Source: CAYJDR01 sp964368965
GTDB lineage: Bacteria > Chrysiogenota > Deferribacteres > Deferribacterales > Mucispirillaceae
Direction of reading: 5' to 3'
DNA length: 38,247 nucleotides
NCBI GenBank assembly: GCA_964368965.1
Contig: CAYJDR010000024.1
Span: 1-38,247, forward strand
Numbering within the stretch: position 1 is the first letter of the stretch; the number at the start of each line of letters is the position of its first letter. Under the pieces are notes generated by a model. That model ran no database searches, was not told where the DNA came from, and saw only the letters and a program-made list of their open reading frames with translations. Both the position numbers and the translations under genes were made by a program. Below, in pieces: positions 8,971-17,254 of this stretch.

Positions 8971-8998
8971 TTGACAAAACTCGATGTTTTTCTAGGAT
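8971..8998 (+). promoter_or_regulatory. Sigma-70-type promoter before the beta-barrel gene
   Basis: TTGACA (8971-8976) and TAGGAT (8993-8998) are separated by 16 bases, in the 150-base gap between the ATPase and barrel genes and about 45 bases ahead of the ATG. The -35 is perfect and the -10 matches four of six bases. It may drive the barrel gene and the synthesis genes after it. No hairpin terminator was seen in the same gap. Confidence 0.55.
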
Positions 8999-9042
8999 AC
9001 GTAAGTAAACACTCAATACTCTAACGAAAAAGAAGATTTTTT

Positions 9043-10518
9043 ATGTATATAACTAGACCTATGGCCATATTCGTCCTGTTGTTACTCACTGTCGTGGCAC
9101 CCATCCCCTGTCTTGCAGAGGAAGAAAGTTCTGCAAGTGCAAGCACGAGCTCTGCCGAGGTAAGCAGTACCTCCACAAGCACCTCAGCGACTGATTTCAC
9201 CAATGCGCAAGACGGCACACAAGAAGGTGCCTCCTTAGAAAATGTGAATCCTGAGTTAGCCAATGCCCCCATGAAATCTGACTCCATATACGAGTTTACC
9301 GCTGCCATTAGCACAGGTTTTGAATATTCTGACAATGTGGAAAATTCTGCAAACGACACTTTTAGTGCCTTTATGACCCATATTCGCCCTTCTTTTTCTT
9401 TTCAACGTCTTGGCGGACGCATTACAGCTGATATTAGCTATGCAGGAAAATATACTTTTTATTTGCAAGAAAAATCCGATCCAGACTATGTGCACACCAT
9501 AGACGCTTCTGTCACAGCTGAAGTGGTAAAAAACTTTTTCTTCATCAATATAAGCGAAAGCATGGAACAAATTTATGAAGACATTACCCGCGGTGAATTT
9601 CAAGAAGGTGATAGCGATGAAGATACACGTAATCGCAACGTCATAACCATTGCCCCTTACATAAGCTTACAACCTACACAAAGAACAAACCTCACCGTCG
9701 GCTATACCTTTACCGATACACGCTATAGTGAAAGCCCCACTGGAAAAACGCCTTCTTTCTTGTCCATCGATGGGGAACAATATAACTTCATTCATGACGT
9801 GAACCAATCCCACAACGGATACTTTAAAGTAAATCACGAACTTAGTGAAAGAGCCTCCATATATACCGGCGGTGGCGTTACGCGCACCATCTACCAAGAC
9901 ACAGAAGAAACAGACATCACACGTTACACCCTCTATGTGGGTGGGGCTTATGCATTTAGCGAAGACCTTTCTGCCAGCATTGAAATTGGTCCCAACTATA
10001 GTGTGGCTGACTCCGGCGATACAGGTTTTTCTCCTTACGTAAACGCCAGCCTAAATTACGCTGTGGGCCGAAGCGTATTTTCTCTTTCTTATAAAACCTC
10101 ATTTGAAGATGACCCTGAAGAAAACACAAGCGTACTTAAGAGTTCTTATGATTTTTCATGGGCCAAAAGCTATGACCGTACCAAAATTTCCATGGGTATA
10201 GCCTATAATACCTTTGAAACTGAAGTGGATAGCTCCAATGTGGGCGAAAACCAAGAAGAAGGGAATACCATTTCCCCCAGAGTGTCCTTAAACTATGAGC
10301 TTACAGACCGTTTAACGACCTTTTTAAACTATAGTGGTACATTTTACGAAGATCATTCCCTTGGCGACCATAAGCATACTGGGTCTTATGGTTTGCGCTA
10401 CGCATTGAGCGAAAATAGCAATGTATCTTTAACACACAGAATATTTTACACCATTCCTCAAACAGACAGTTCCTACTGGACCAATCAAGTATCTGTTGAC
10501 TTGGCTTATACATTTTAA
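9043..10518 (+). CDS. Outer-membrane beta-barrel protein of the EPS system
   Basis: Signal peptide at residues 1-25 (ending CLA-EE; the Cys is not in a lipobox), then a Ser/Thr/Ala-rich low-complexity stretch (about 27-55). The rest is alternating aromatic/polar beta strands (FEYSDNVENS, ISLQPTQRTNLTVGYTF, SISLNY-like repeats), ending SVDLAYTF with the terminal Phe expected for insertion by the BAM machinery. Long barrels of this kind (TIGR03016-like / EpsL-like) recur in exosortase EPS loci and are thought to act in outer-membrane secretion of the polymer. The small Wza-like protein without lipobox in this locus makes a pore role for this barrel attractive; that is inference. Upstream AAGAAG is a weak RBS. 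Confidence 0.82.
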   Translation: MYITRPMAIFVLLLLTVVAPIPCLAEEESSASASTSSAEVSSTSTSTSATDFTNAQDGTQEGASLENVNPELANAPMKSDSIYEFTAAISTGFEYSDNVENSANDTFSAFMTHIRPSFSFQRLGGRITADISYAGKYTFYLQEKSDPDYVHTIDASVTAEVVKNFFFINISESMEQIYEDITRGEFQEGDSDEDTRNRNVITIAPYISLQPTQRTNLTVGYTFTDTRYSESPTGKTPSFLSIDGEQYNFIHDVNQSHNGYFKVNHELSERASIYTGGGVTRTIYQDTEETDITRYTLYVGGAYAFSEDLSASIEIGPNYSVADSGDTGFSPYVNASLNYAVGRSVFSLSYKTSFEDDPEENTSVLKSSYDFSWAKSYDRTKISMGIAYNTFETEVDSSNVGENQEEGNTISPRVSLNYELTDRLTTFLNYSGTFYEDHSLGDHKHTGSYGLRYALSENSNVSLTHRIFYTIPQTDSSYWTNQVSVDLAYTF

Positions 10519-10561
10519 GCCGGCATAAAACATTCAGCCTTTGGGTTGTAGAGAGAAATAT

Positions 10562-11413
10562 ATGAGCATTGCGCTTACTGTAGATGTGGAAGATTATTTT
10601 CAAGTCAGTGCATTTGAAAAAAACATGCACCCAAGCACATGGGATTCTTTGCCTCACCGCGTTTCTCAGAACACTCACAAGGTTTTGGATATCTTTGCAG
10701 AGTTTTCGCTTACGGCCACCTTCTTCGTGCTTGGTTGGGTGGCAGAGCGTTATCCAGATGTGGTGCGCCGTATGGCGCAAGAAGGGCATGAAGTATGCTG
10801 TCATGGCTACGGACACCAACGCATAACCACCCTCTCTCAGCAAGAATTTACAGACGATATAACACGAGCACGTGGACTATTGCAGGATATTTCCGGTCAA
10901 GAAGTTCTTGGGTACCGCGCGCCCAGTTATACCATTACACAAAAAACTCTCTGGGCGCTGGACGCCCTCATTGCAGCAGGATTCAAATACGACTCCAGCA
11001 TCTTTCCCATACATCACGATGTCTATGGCATTCCCGGTGCGCAGCGTTTTCCCCACATACTCACGCGGGAACAAGGCGCACTCAAGGAGTTTCCCCCCAG
11101 CACCATAGATTTTTCTTTACTTGGTAAATCTGTCACACTTCCCTTTTCCGGCGGTGGCTACTTACGCTTATTACCCGTGGCTTTCATGTCTAAGGCTTTT
11201 CAAAAACTAGAAAGCCAAGGTCATGCCAGTACGTTATATTTCCATCCCTGGGAAATTGATCCAGGCCAACCGCGCATGCAAGGGCCACTAAAATCGCGTT
11301 TTCGCCACTATGTTAATTTGAGCCGTACCGAAAATAAATTGCGCTATCTTTTTAAACGCCATAGCTTTGCTCCCATGGGAAAAGTTCTGGAAGAGGTTTT
11401 ACCCCATGTCTAA
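10562..11413 (+). CDS. Polysaccharide deacetylase, DUF3473 / exosortase-system type
   Basis: NodB-fold carbohydrate esterase expected to remove acetyl groups from an amino sugar of the EPS or its precursor. Motif 1 is TVDVEDYF (residues 6-13) with the catalytic/metal Asp, motif 2 is HGYGH (81-85) giving the two metal-binding histidines, and motif 3 is GYRAPSYT (117-124). A C-terminal segment with STLYFHPWEIDPGQPR and a basic end corresponds to DUF3473, which marks the subfamily found in XrtA loci (TIGR03006-like). The start ATG 10562 is chosen because ALTVDVEDYFQVSAFE is the family N-terminus and GAGAG lies just upstream; an in-frame TTG at 10541 is less likely. No signal peptide is visible, so a cytosolic action is probable. 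Confidence 0.9.
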   Translation: MSIALTVDVEDYFQVSAFEKNMHPSTWDSLPHRVSQNTHKVLDIFAEFSLTATFFVLGWVAERYPDVVRRMAQEGHEVCCHGYGHQRITTLSQQEFTDDITRARGLLQDISGQEVLGYRAPSYTITQKTLWALDALIAAGFKYDSSIFPIHHDVYGIPGAQRFPHILTREQGALKEFPPSTIDFSLLGKSVTLPFSGGGYLRLLPVAFMSKAFQKLESQGHASTLYFHPWEIDPGQPRMQGPLKSRFRHYVNLSRTENKLRYLFKRHSFAPMGKVLEEVLPHV

Positions 11414-12455
11414 TATTTCTGTACGCGCTTTTTCCTTCACCCAAGAAGAAAAAAACTTATGGGAAGCCTATGTTAAAGCCAAGGATTCTTGCCTCGGCTA
11501 CGCTTTACCGGCGTGGTTCTCCATTTTTGAACAAGCCTTTGGGCATAAAACACATGCCTTGGTGGCTCAAGACGAGGCACAAAACATTGTAGGTGTTTTA
11601 CCCATTTGTCATGTGCAATCAAAAATTTTTGGCACACATTTATGCTCTTTGCCCTTTGTGAATTACGGCGGTTTACTCAGCGAATCTTTAGAAGCCAGCA
11701 CAGCCCTTTTACATGCTGCCCAAAAGCTTCGTAAAAACCTAAAAGCTGAAAGTATAGAGTTGCGACATATGCAACCTTGTGGACTTGATTTACCTGCCAA
11801 GGCTGATCACAAAGTTTCCATGATTTTAGACTTGCCCGAAAACCCAGACATCTTATGGAAAAGCTTCAAAGATAAAGTGCGTAACCAAGTACGCAAAGCC
11901 GAGAAAAATGGCCTCAGTGTGACGCGCGGCGGCGTGGAACTTTTAGACGATTTTTACGCCGTGTTTTGTGTCAATATGCGCGACCTTGGCACTCCTGTGT
12001 ACGCTAAATCTTTTTTTGCCACAGTGCTTGAGCACCTCGGCAAAGATGCGGAACTGTTATGTGTGTATCGTGAAGGTGTTTGCATAGCATCCGGTCTTTT
12101 ATATCGCTATGGCAACACCATGCAAATGCCTTGGGCTTCTTCTTTATTGGCCCACCGCTCTTTATGCCCCAACCATAGCTTGTATTGGGAAGCCATGCGC
12201 ATAAGCTGTGAAGAAGGCTTTAACCACTTTGATTTTGGCCGATCCACACCACAAAGCGGTCCATGGACTTTCAAAAAGCAATGGGGCGTTCGTGAAGTAT
12301 CTTTATATTGGGAATATATCTTAGAAGAAGGTGCATCTTTGCCGGCGCTTACGGTGAATAATCCCAAATACCAAATGGCCATTGCCACCTGGAAAAAAAT
12401 CCCTCTCTGGCTGGCCAACTCTTTGGGACCACATATTGTACGAGGTATACCCTAA
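11406..12455 (+). CDS. FemAB-like GNAT-fold protein, exosortase-system associated
   Basis: Member of the FemAB/GNAT-like group (TIGR03019-like) that regularly follows the DUF3473 deacetylase in exosortase loci. Visible marks are NQVRKAEKNGLSVTRGG, the LGTPVYAKSFF segment and the closing HFDFGRSTPQSGPWTFKKQWG motif. FemAB relatives use aminoacyl-tRNA to add amino acids to peptidoglycan; whether this subfamily aminoacylates the EPS or acts as another acyltransferase is not known. ATG 11406 overlaps the deacetylase stop by 8 bases and is preceded by GAGG at 11393; an in-frame TTG at 11367 is rejected as start. Translational coupling to the deacetylase is likely. Confidence 0.85.
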   Translation: MSNISVRAFSFTQEEKNLWEAYVKAKDSCLGYALPAWFSIFEQAFGHKTHALVAQDEAQNIVGVLPICHVQSKIFGTHLCSLPFVNYGGLLSESLEASTALLHAAQKLRKNLKAESIELRHMQPCGLDLPAKADHKVSMILDLPENPDILWKSFKDKVRNQVRKAEKNGLSVTRGGVELLDDFYAVFCVNMRDLGTPVYAKSFFATVLEHLGKDAELLCVYREGVCIASGLLYRYGNTMQMPWASSLLAHRSLCPNHSLYWEAMRISCEEGFNHFDFGRSTPQSGPWTFKKQWGVREVSLYWEYILEEGASLPALTVNNPKYQMAIATWKKIPLWLANSLGPHIVRGIP

Positions 12456-13717
12456 TGCGCACTCTGCCTCCAGCCGGAGCCCCTCTGCCTTTAAAAAGCC
12501 TAGTAAAAGCCGCCCGTGCCACACTGAACCCTGCTCAAGTGCAAAAACATCTGGGCTGGAAGTTGGAAGAATATTTTCATGCTAAACATGCCGTATTGAC
12601 ACACTCTGGACGCTCAGGCCTTGCCTTGGCCTTGAAAGCATTACACAAAAGTTTGCCAGATGCCCAAAAAAAGACTCGAACAGAAGTACTCATCCCAGCC
12701 TTTGTATCTTACTCCGTGCCTTCTGCGGTGGTGCACGCAGGCTTTACGCCACGCTTGTATGATATTGACCCCACAACCTTGGGGCCAAATCTTGATTCCA
12801 TGCGCGACGCAGCCACCGAAAACACCCTAGCCATTATCTTGTGTCATCAATTTGGTTTTTCCTTTGACGCAAGCCCTGTCATGGATGTGGCGCAAAGCGT
12901 GGGCGCGTTCTTGGTGGATGATGCCGCACAATCCATGGGCGGAACTGTGGGCACAAGCCCCACGGGAAGTATGGGACATATGGGGCTTTTTAGTCTAAGC
13001 CGTGGAAAGCCCCTCACAGCTGTGGAAGGTGGTATTATCTTAACGCATGACGACACCCTTGCCGAATCTTTACAGCAGTGCCAAGAAGAGCTTTACCCCG
13101 CAACGCACAACCAGCATAAGGTTGGTAAAGACGATATACTCATGAGCATAAAAGCCTTGGCTCTTTTTATGCTACGCCGTCCGCGCATGTATACCTTGCC
13201 GGCGTCTTTGCCGTGGCTCAACATTGGCGCATCCATATTTGAACCAAACTTTCCCGATGGCCCCATGTGCCCTTATGCGCAAGGCCTCACCTTGGCATCT
13301 CTTCCCTTGCTGGAGCAGGCCAATGCCGCTCGCCGACAATGGGCAGAACGATACACAAGGTTATTGCACAGCCATGGAGAATTGCGCCCAATCTCTCCTC
13401 AACCCCATACAAAGCCTGTGTATTTACGTTACCCCGTCATGGTGGAAGATAACTCACAAAAATGTATACAAAAAATATTGCAGCATAACGCTGGACGGAC
13501 AGCAAGAAAGTTAGGTATAAGTCGCGCATTCCCACTTCCCTTAAATGCTGTGCCCCATTTACAAAGCCATCTTGCGCCCCATGTGGGACACGTGCAAAAC
13601 GATTTTTCCGGCGCACGATATGCAGCGGAACACCTCATCACTCTCCCCACCCATGACCAAGTACAGGGGAAGGATTTGGACGCCATGGCGCACTTTTTTA
13701 CTCAAGTGTGTCAGTAA
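12455..13717 (+). CDS. DegT/DnrJ/EryC1-like PLP aminotransferase
   Basis: Fold-type I PLP enzyme related to sugar aminotransferases that make amino sugars on nucleotide-linked intermediates. Visible marks: SGRSGLALALKAL (substrate/PLP phosphate region), EVLIPAFVSYSVPSAVVHAGFTPR, the PLP-ring Asp in VDDAAQSMGG (about 155) and the probable Schiff-base lysine K185 in FSLSRGKPLTAVEGG. The canonical SFHxxK pattern is altered to FSLSRGK, so the exact reaction (4-amino, 3-amino or other) cannot be read off. The start codon overlaps the FemAB-like gene stop (TAATG). Placement beside a deacetylase suggests that the EPS contains an amino sugar (inference). Confidence 0.8.
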   Translation: MRTLPPAGAPLPLKSLVKAARATLNPAQVQKHLGWKLEEYFHAKHAVLTHSGRSGLALALKALHKSLPDAQKKTRTEVLIPAFVSYSVPSAVVHAGFTPRLYDIDPTTLGPNLDSMRDAATENTLAIILCHQFGFSFDASPVMDVAQSVGAFLVDDAAQSMGGTVGTSPTGSMGHMGLFSLSRGKPLTAVEGGIILTHDDTLAESLQQCQEELYPATHNQHKVGKDDILMSIKALALFMLRRPRMYTLPASLPWLNIGASIFEPNFPDGPMCPYAQGLTLASLPLLEQANAARRQWAERYTRLLHSHGELRPISPQPHTKPVYLRYPVMVEDNSQKCIQKILQHNAGRTARKLGISRAFPLPLNAVPHLQSHLAPHVGHVQNDFSGARYAAEHLITLPTHDQVQGKDLDAMAHFFTQVCQ

Positions 13718-13741
13718 AAAAGCACTGTAAAGGACGACCTC

Positions 13742-14878
13742 ATGACCGCTTTGTTTTGGATTTCTGTATTTTTATTGGTATATCCGCTTATTCTCTATCC
13801 TCTGTGCCTCATGCTTTTGCAGCGCATACGCCCCTTCTTTGCACCTCAGCCCACTGACAACCATGAAGATTTACCCTTTGTAAGCATATTGCTTTCTGTT
13901 TTCAATGAGGAAGATGTCATCGAAGAAAAAGTAGAAAATTTTTTAGCTTTGGATTACCCCCAAGACAAATTGGAATTACTCATCATTTCTGACCAAAGTA
14001 CAGATAGCACAGAAGAATGCATCCTACGCCACGCCCCTCTAGGTTCGGTTCTGGCTCAAAGAATACGTCTTTTACGCCAAGAAGAGCGCGCAGGTAAAAC
14101 CAAGGCGCTTAACAGAGCTGCCTTAGAGGCTCGCGGAGATATTTTCTTTTTCACCGATGCTGATAGCATGCTCCATGCCGATGCCCTACGCCGCATAGTG
14201 GCACCCTTTAGCAATACTCAGGTGGGGCTAGTCAGTGGGCGTAGCGTCTATAGAGACGAGCACGGTCAAGAAAGTACCGGATCTGCATATCGCCGCTATG
14301 AGGAGTGGCTCAAAGAATACGAAGGTCAGCTTCATGGCATTGCCGGTGCTGATGGTGCCATTTACGCCATGCGTAAAGAACTCTACCAAGCTTTGCCCCA
14401 TAAAATTATCAATGACCTTGTGCACCCCATACAAGCCGTCCTGGCGGGAAAAAAAGCCCTCGCCATGCCTTCAGCCTTGGTAAGTGAGCCGGCCGAAGAT
14501 GACGCCAATGCCTTTGCCAGACAAACACGCATCATGGCTCAATCTTGGCACGTCTTTTTTAGCTATATGTTGCCCTTGGCGCAGGCCAAACAATGGGGCT
14601 TTTTATGGCAATTTTTCAGCCATAAGATTTTACGTTGGCTAACCCTTGTATGGCTTTTCCTTTTGGGCTTTTCAGCTTTGCTTGCCACAGGCATATGGCC
14701 TGCACTGGGCCTTTTGGGTCTCGGTGCCTTACTTGTGGCTGCAGCCCTCGGGGAAAAAGCTAAAACTATAGGTCGCATATGCCGACTATTCCTTGTTCAA
14801 GGGGCCGCAGGTTTATACGGCTTGATTCGCTTATTGAAAGGCGAAGCCTTTGTCACATGGAATCCTAAAGGGAAGTAG
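13742..14878 (+). CDS. Membrane glycosyltransferase family 2 (processive type)
   Basis: An N-terminal membrane segment (about 2-22) precedes a GT-A domain with VSILLSVFNEEDVI, the UDP-binding IISDQSTDST, the metal-binding DAD in FFFTDADSMLH, a GIAGADGAIYAMRKE acceptor loop and the D-D-A-N-A-F-A-R-Q-T-R segment replacing the usual QxxRW. Three or so C-terminal membrane helices follow (about 295-365). This layout matches inner-membrane GT2 enzymes that extend a lipid-linked chain. RBS AAAGGA lies about 8 bases upstream of the ATG. It is separated by 24 bases from the aminotransferase gene. Confidence 0.88.
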   Translation: MTALFWISVFLLVYPLILYPLCLMLLQRIRPFFAPQPTDNHEDLPFVSILLSVFNEEDVIEEKVENFLALDYPQDKLELLIISDQSTDSTEECILRHAPLGSVLAQRIRLLRQEERAGKTKALNRAALEARGDIFFFTDADSMLHADALRRIVAPFSNTQVGLVSGRSVYRDEHGQESTGSAYRRYEEWLKEYEGQLHGIAGADGAIYAMRKELYQALPHKIINDLVHPIQAVLAGKKALAMPSALVSEPAEDDANAFARQTRIMAQSWHVFFSYMLPLAQAKQWGFLWQFFSHKILRWLTLVWLFLLGFSALLATGIWPALGLLGLGALLVAAALGEKAKTIGRICRLFLVQGAAGLYGLIRLLKGEAFVTWNPKGK

Positions 14879-14889
14879 GAGTACATTGT

Positions 14890-16044
14890 ATGCAAACGAA
14901 ACCACAACGTATTTACTCCATAGATATGCTCAAGGGCATCTGTATGATTGGTATGCTTATGGATCATTGGCGCGATAGTTTAGCTCGCACAGGACAAAGT
15001 ATTTTAGGCCCACACAGCCCCCTCCCCATAAACGCTAGTCTGTTGGACTATGTGGATACAGCGTCCTTTTGGTTACGTTGTACAGGCGGATATATTGTAG
15101 CTCCAGCCTTCGTTTTTTTAGCTGGCGCCAGTTGCTGCTTATGGCAAATACGCCATGCAGGGCAAGCATCGCTTTTTTCTTACCTAGCTTGTCGCGGTAT
15201 TATGCTCGCTATTTTAAATTGTTTACTTTTTTTTCATGCACCGTTTTCTCAAAATGGATCCATTACCTTATTTGTTTTATGGGCTGTGGGTATTGGCATG
15301 ATTTTTTTGGCTTGCATGACAAAATGGCCTAAAGCCTTACTTTGGGCCATAAGCATTGTTTGTATTGCTGGACAAAATATGTTTGAAACAATAACTTTTT
15401 CTTCTCCAATTATTAATACCCTTTGGTCTCTTGGTTTTAAAAATGTTTCACTTGCTTTGCCATGGGGAGCAGAGATATACAACTCATGGCCTGTTATACC
15501 TTGGCTTGGAATACTCTTATTAGGATATCTCTGCGGTCCAATTTTTAAACAAGATCAGAAAAGCTCTACTTCATGGGTAAAGCTGGGAAGTTTTTGCTTA
15601 GCTCTTTTTCTTATTTTGCGCCTTACGGGGATGTATGGTGATTCAAGCTTATGGCACATTCACGATAGTACTATAAAAACACTTGGCGCACTCATAGCTG
15701 TGGATAAGTATCCACCTTCTCTACAGTTCTCCCTCTATTGTCTAGGAATTACATTTCTATGTTTGGCCTTATTGGAAAAATACCAATGGACAAATAAAAT
15801 GCTTATTACTTTAGGCAGTACTCCACTTTTCTTCTATGTGGCGCACTTTGTCTTCATTCGGGGTCTAAAATTTATCACCTTAAGACTGCCTACTACGTTC
15901 CTAAACACCATAAAAGATTTTCTTTTTTCAACTGCAGGAGTCCTTGTAGGCACTATTTTGATGACATTATCTCTTTGGTTGCTATGTGAACAATACAAAA
16001 AAATTATAAAAAAAATGCGTACAAAAAAACAACAAACCGCATAA
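14890..16044 (+). CDS. Membrane acyltransferase, HGSNAT-like (DUF1624 type)
   Basis: Multi-pass membrane protein with about ten hydrophobic helices. The opening RIYSIDMLKGICMIGMLMDHWRD is the signature of the heparan-alpha-glucosaminide N-acetyltransferase-like group (DUF1624), with the conserved D25-H26 at the end of helix 1. Such proteins are thought to carry acetyl groups from cytosolic acetyl-CoA across the inner membrane to a sugar amine. Together with two deacetylases and an aminotransferase it suggests a cycle of N- or O-acetylation on the EPS (inference). An acyltransferase-3/OpgC assignment is the main alternative. RBS AGGAG is just upstream. By eye this gene is richer in A+T than its neighbours, a possible sign of separate origin. 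Confidence 0.7.
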   Translation: MQTKPQRIYSIDMLKGICMIGMLMDHWRDSLARTGQSILGPHSPLPINASLLDYVDTASFWLRCTGGYIVAPAFVFLAGASCCLWQIRHAGQASLFSYLACRGIMLAILNCLLFFHAPFSQNGSITLFVLWAVGIGMIFLACMTKWPKALLWAISIVCIAGQNMFETITFSSPIINTLWSLGFKNVSLALPWGAEIYNSWPVIPWLGILLLGYLCGPIFKQDQKSSTSWVKLGSFCLALFLILRLTGMYGDSSLWHIHDSTIKTLGALIAVDKYPPSLQFSLYCLGITFLCLALLEKYQWTNKMLITLGSTPLFFYVAHFVFIRGLKFITLRLPTTFLNTIKDFLFSTAGVLVGTILMTLSLWLLCEQYKKIIKKMRTKKQQTA

Positions 16045-16075
16045 ACACTTAAAGTATCATACAAAGGAAATACCC

Positions 16076-17251
16076 ATGCCTAGAGTTCTTGTTACCTCAG
16101 GAAATACCCGCGTAGCTTATGCCATTTGTTGTAGTTTAGCTGAGCGTGGTTTTGACGTATATATTGGCGATACAAGTTCTTTCACCATGGCTGGCATGTC
16201 GCGCCATTGCAAGGGGCGCATGACTCATGCGTCACCCTTCACCAAGCAACAAGAGTTCATAGCAGACATTATACAATTTGCACAAAATAATGGCATTGAC
16301 GTGCTCTTGCCAGTGCTGGAAGAAACCTTCACCTGCATTAAATATAAAGAAAAATTGGAAGCAGCTGGCATAGCTCTTTTACTGCCAGACTATGAAGATA
16401 TTTTAAAGCTTCATGCCAAAGGCAGCCTCACAAATATAGCCCAAAGTATAGGGTTAGATACACCCGCCACTTGGGAATTGACAGAAATTCTTGCCGACAG
16501 AACATGCGGTGAAGCTTTACCTTTTCCTGTCATTGTAAAGCCCAAACAAGGTGGTGGCGGCTGGGGTATGCAAAAATTTACCCACGCTCAAGACTTATAT
16601 GCCTCCATAAAAAGTGGCATAGATCAACCCGAAAATTATATTGTACAGCAAATTGTGGAAGGGCAACTCATAGGAGCATGTGCCATCTATTATCAAGGTG
16701 AGCATATAGCCTCCGACTCGTATACTTCTACAACCGTTTACCCTTTGCGCGTGGGGCAACCCACCACACGTATAAGCCACGACTTTCCCCAAGCCATAGA
16801 AGCCATGAAAACCTTGCTGACGCATATGCAATGGCATGGTGTATGTGAAATAGATTTCATTGTGGATGAAAAAAACAATAAAAGCTATATGATTGATGCC
16901 AATCCACGTTTTTGGGGCTCCATAAAGCAAAACATTGCCGCCGGTGTGGATTATCCTTTGTACTACACTTTGTTGGCCCTTGGAAAAACGCAATTTACAC
17001 CCGGTAAGGCGCGCCTTGAAACGCGAACTCGCTGGCTTGGCGGAGATATATTACGTATACTTGCGCAAAGTAAAGAGTCTGCCACCCCTATACGCACCTT
17101 ACGCCAAGAAGTTTTTTCTCCCTTACGCTATGCTGCCAATGATGACTGGCAGCTAACTGATCCTTTACCTTTCTTCACGTGGGGAATAAATTTAGTGCTC
17201 AACAAACTTCTAGGCCGCAAAAAAGAAGCTCTACCCGGAGTTTGGGAATAG
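16076..17251 (+). CDS. ATP-grasp ligase of unknown substrate
   Basis: Carbamoyl-phosphate-synthase-like ATP-grasp fold. The N-terminal Rossmann-like part starts RVLVTSGNTRVAYAICCSLA. The ATP-grasp core has VIVKPKQGGGGWGM (K155 and the glycine loop), YIVQQIVEG (adenine-side), and the metal-binding CEIDFIVDE (about 257-265) with the DANPRFWGS motif (274-282). These enzymes join a carboxylate to an amine through an acyl phosphate. Members occur in surface polysaccharide loci where they are suspected of linking amino acids or other acids to sugars. The substrate is unknown here. RBS AAGGAAA precedes the ATG; the next gene starts 4 bases after its stop. Confidence 0.82.
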   Translation: MPRVLVTSGNTRVAYAICCSLAERGFDVYIGDTSSFTMAGMSRHCKGRMTHASPFTKQQEFIADIIQFAQNNGIDVLLPVLEETFTCIKYKEKLEAAGIALLLPDYEDILKLHAKGSLTNIAQSIGLDTPATWELTEILADRTCGEALPFPVIVKPKQGGGGWGMQKFTHAQDLYASIKSGIDQPENYIVQQIVEGQLIGACAIYYQGEHIASDSYTSTTVYPLRVGQPTTRISHDFPQAIEAMKTLLTHMQWHGVCEIDFIVDEKNNKSYMIDANPRFWGSIKQNIAAGVDYPLYYTLLALGKTQFTPGKARLETRTRWLGGDILRILAQSKESATPIRTLRQEVFSPLRYAANDDWQLTDPLPFFTWGINLVLNKLLGRKKEALPGVWE

Positions 17252-17254
17252 CAT

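Noticed and set aside
10301..10843. 180-residue - strand frame across the barrel/deacetylase junction
   Set aside because: Composition is rich in Cys/His/Arg as expected of an antisense shadow, and it overlaps two well supported + strand genes.
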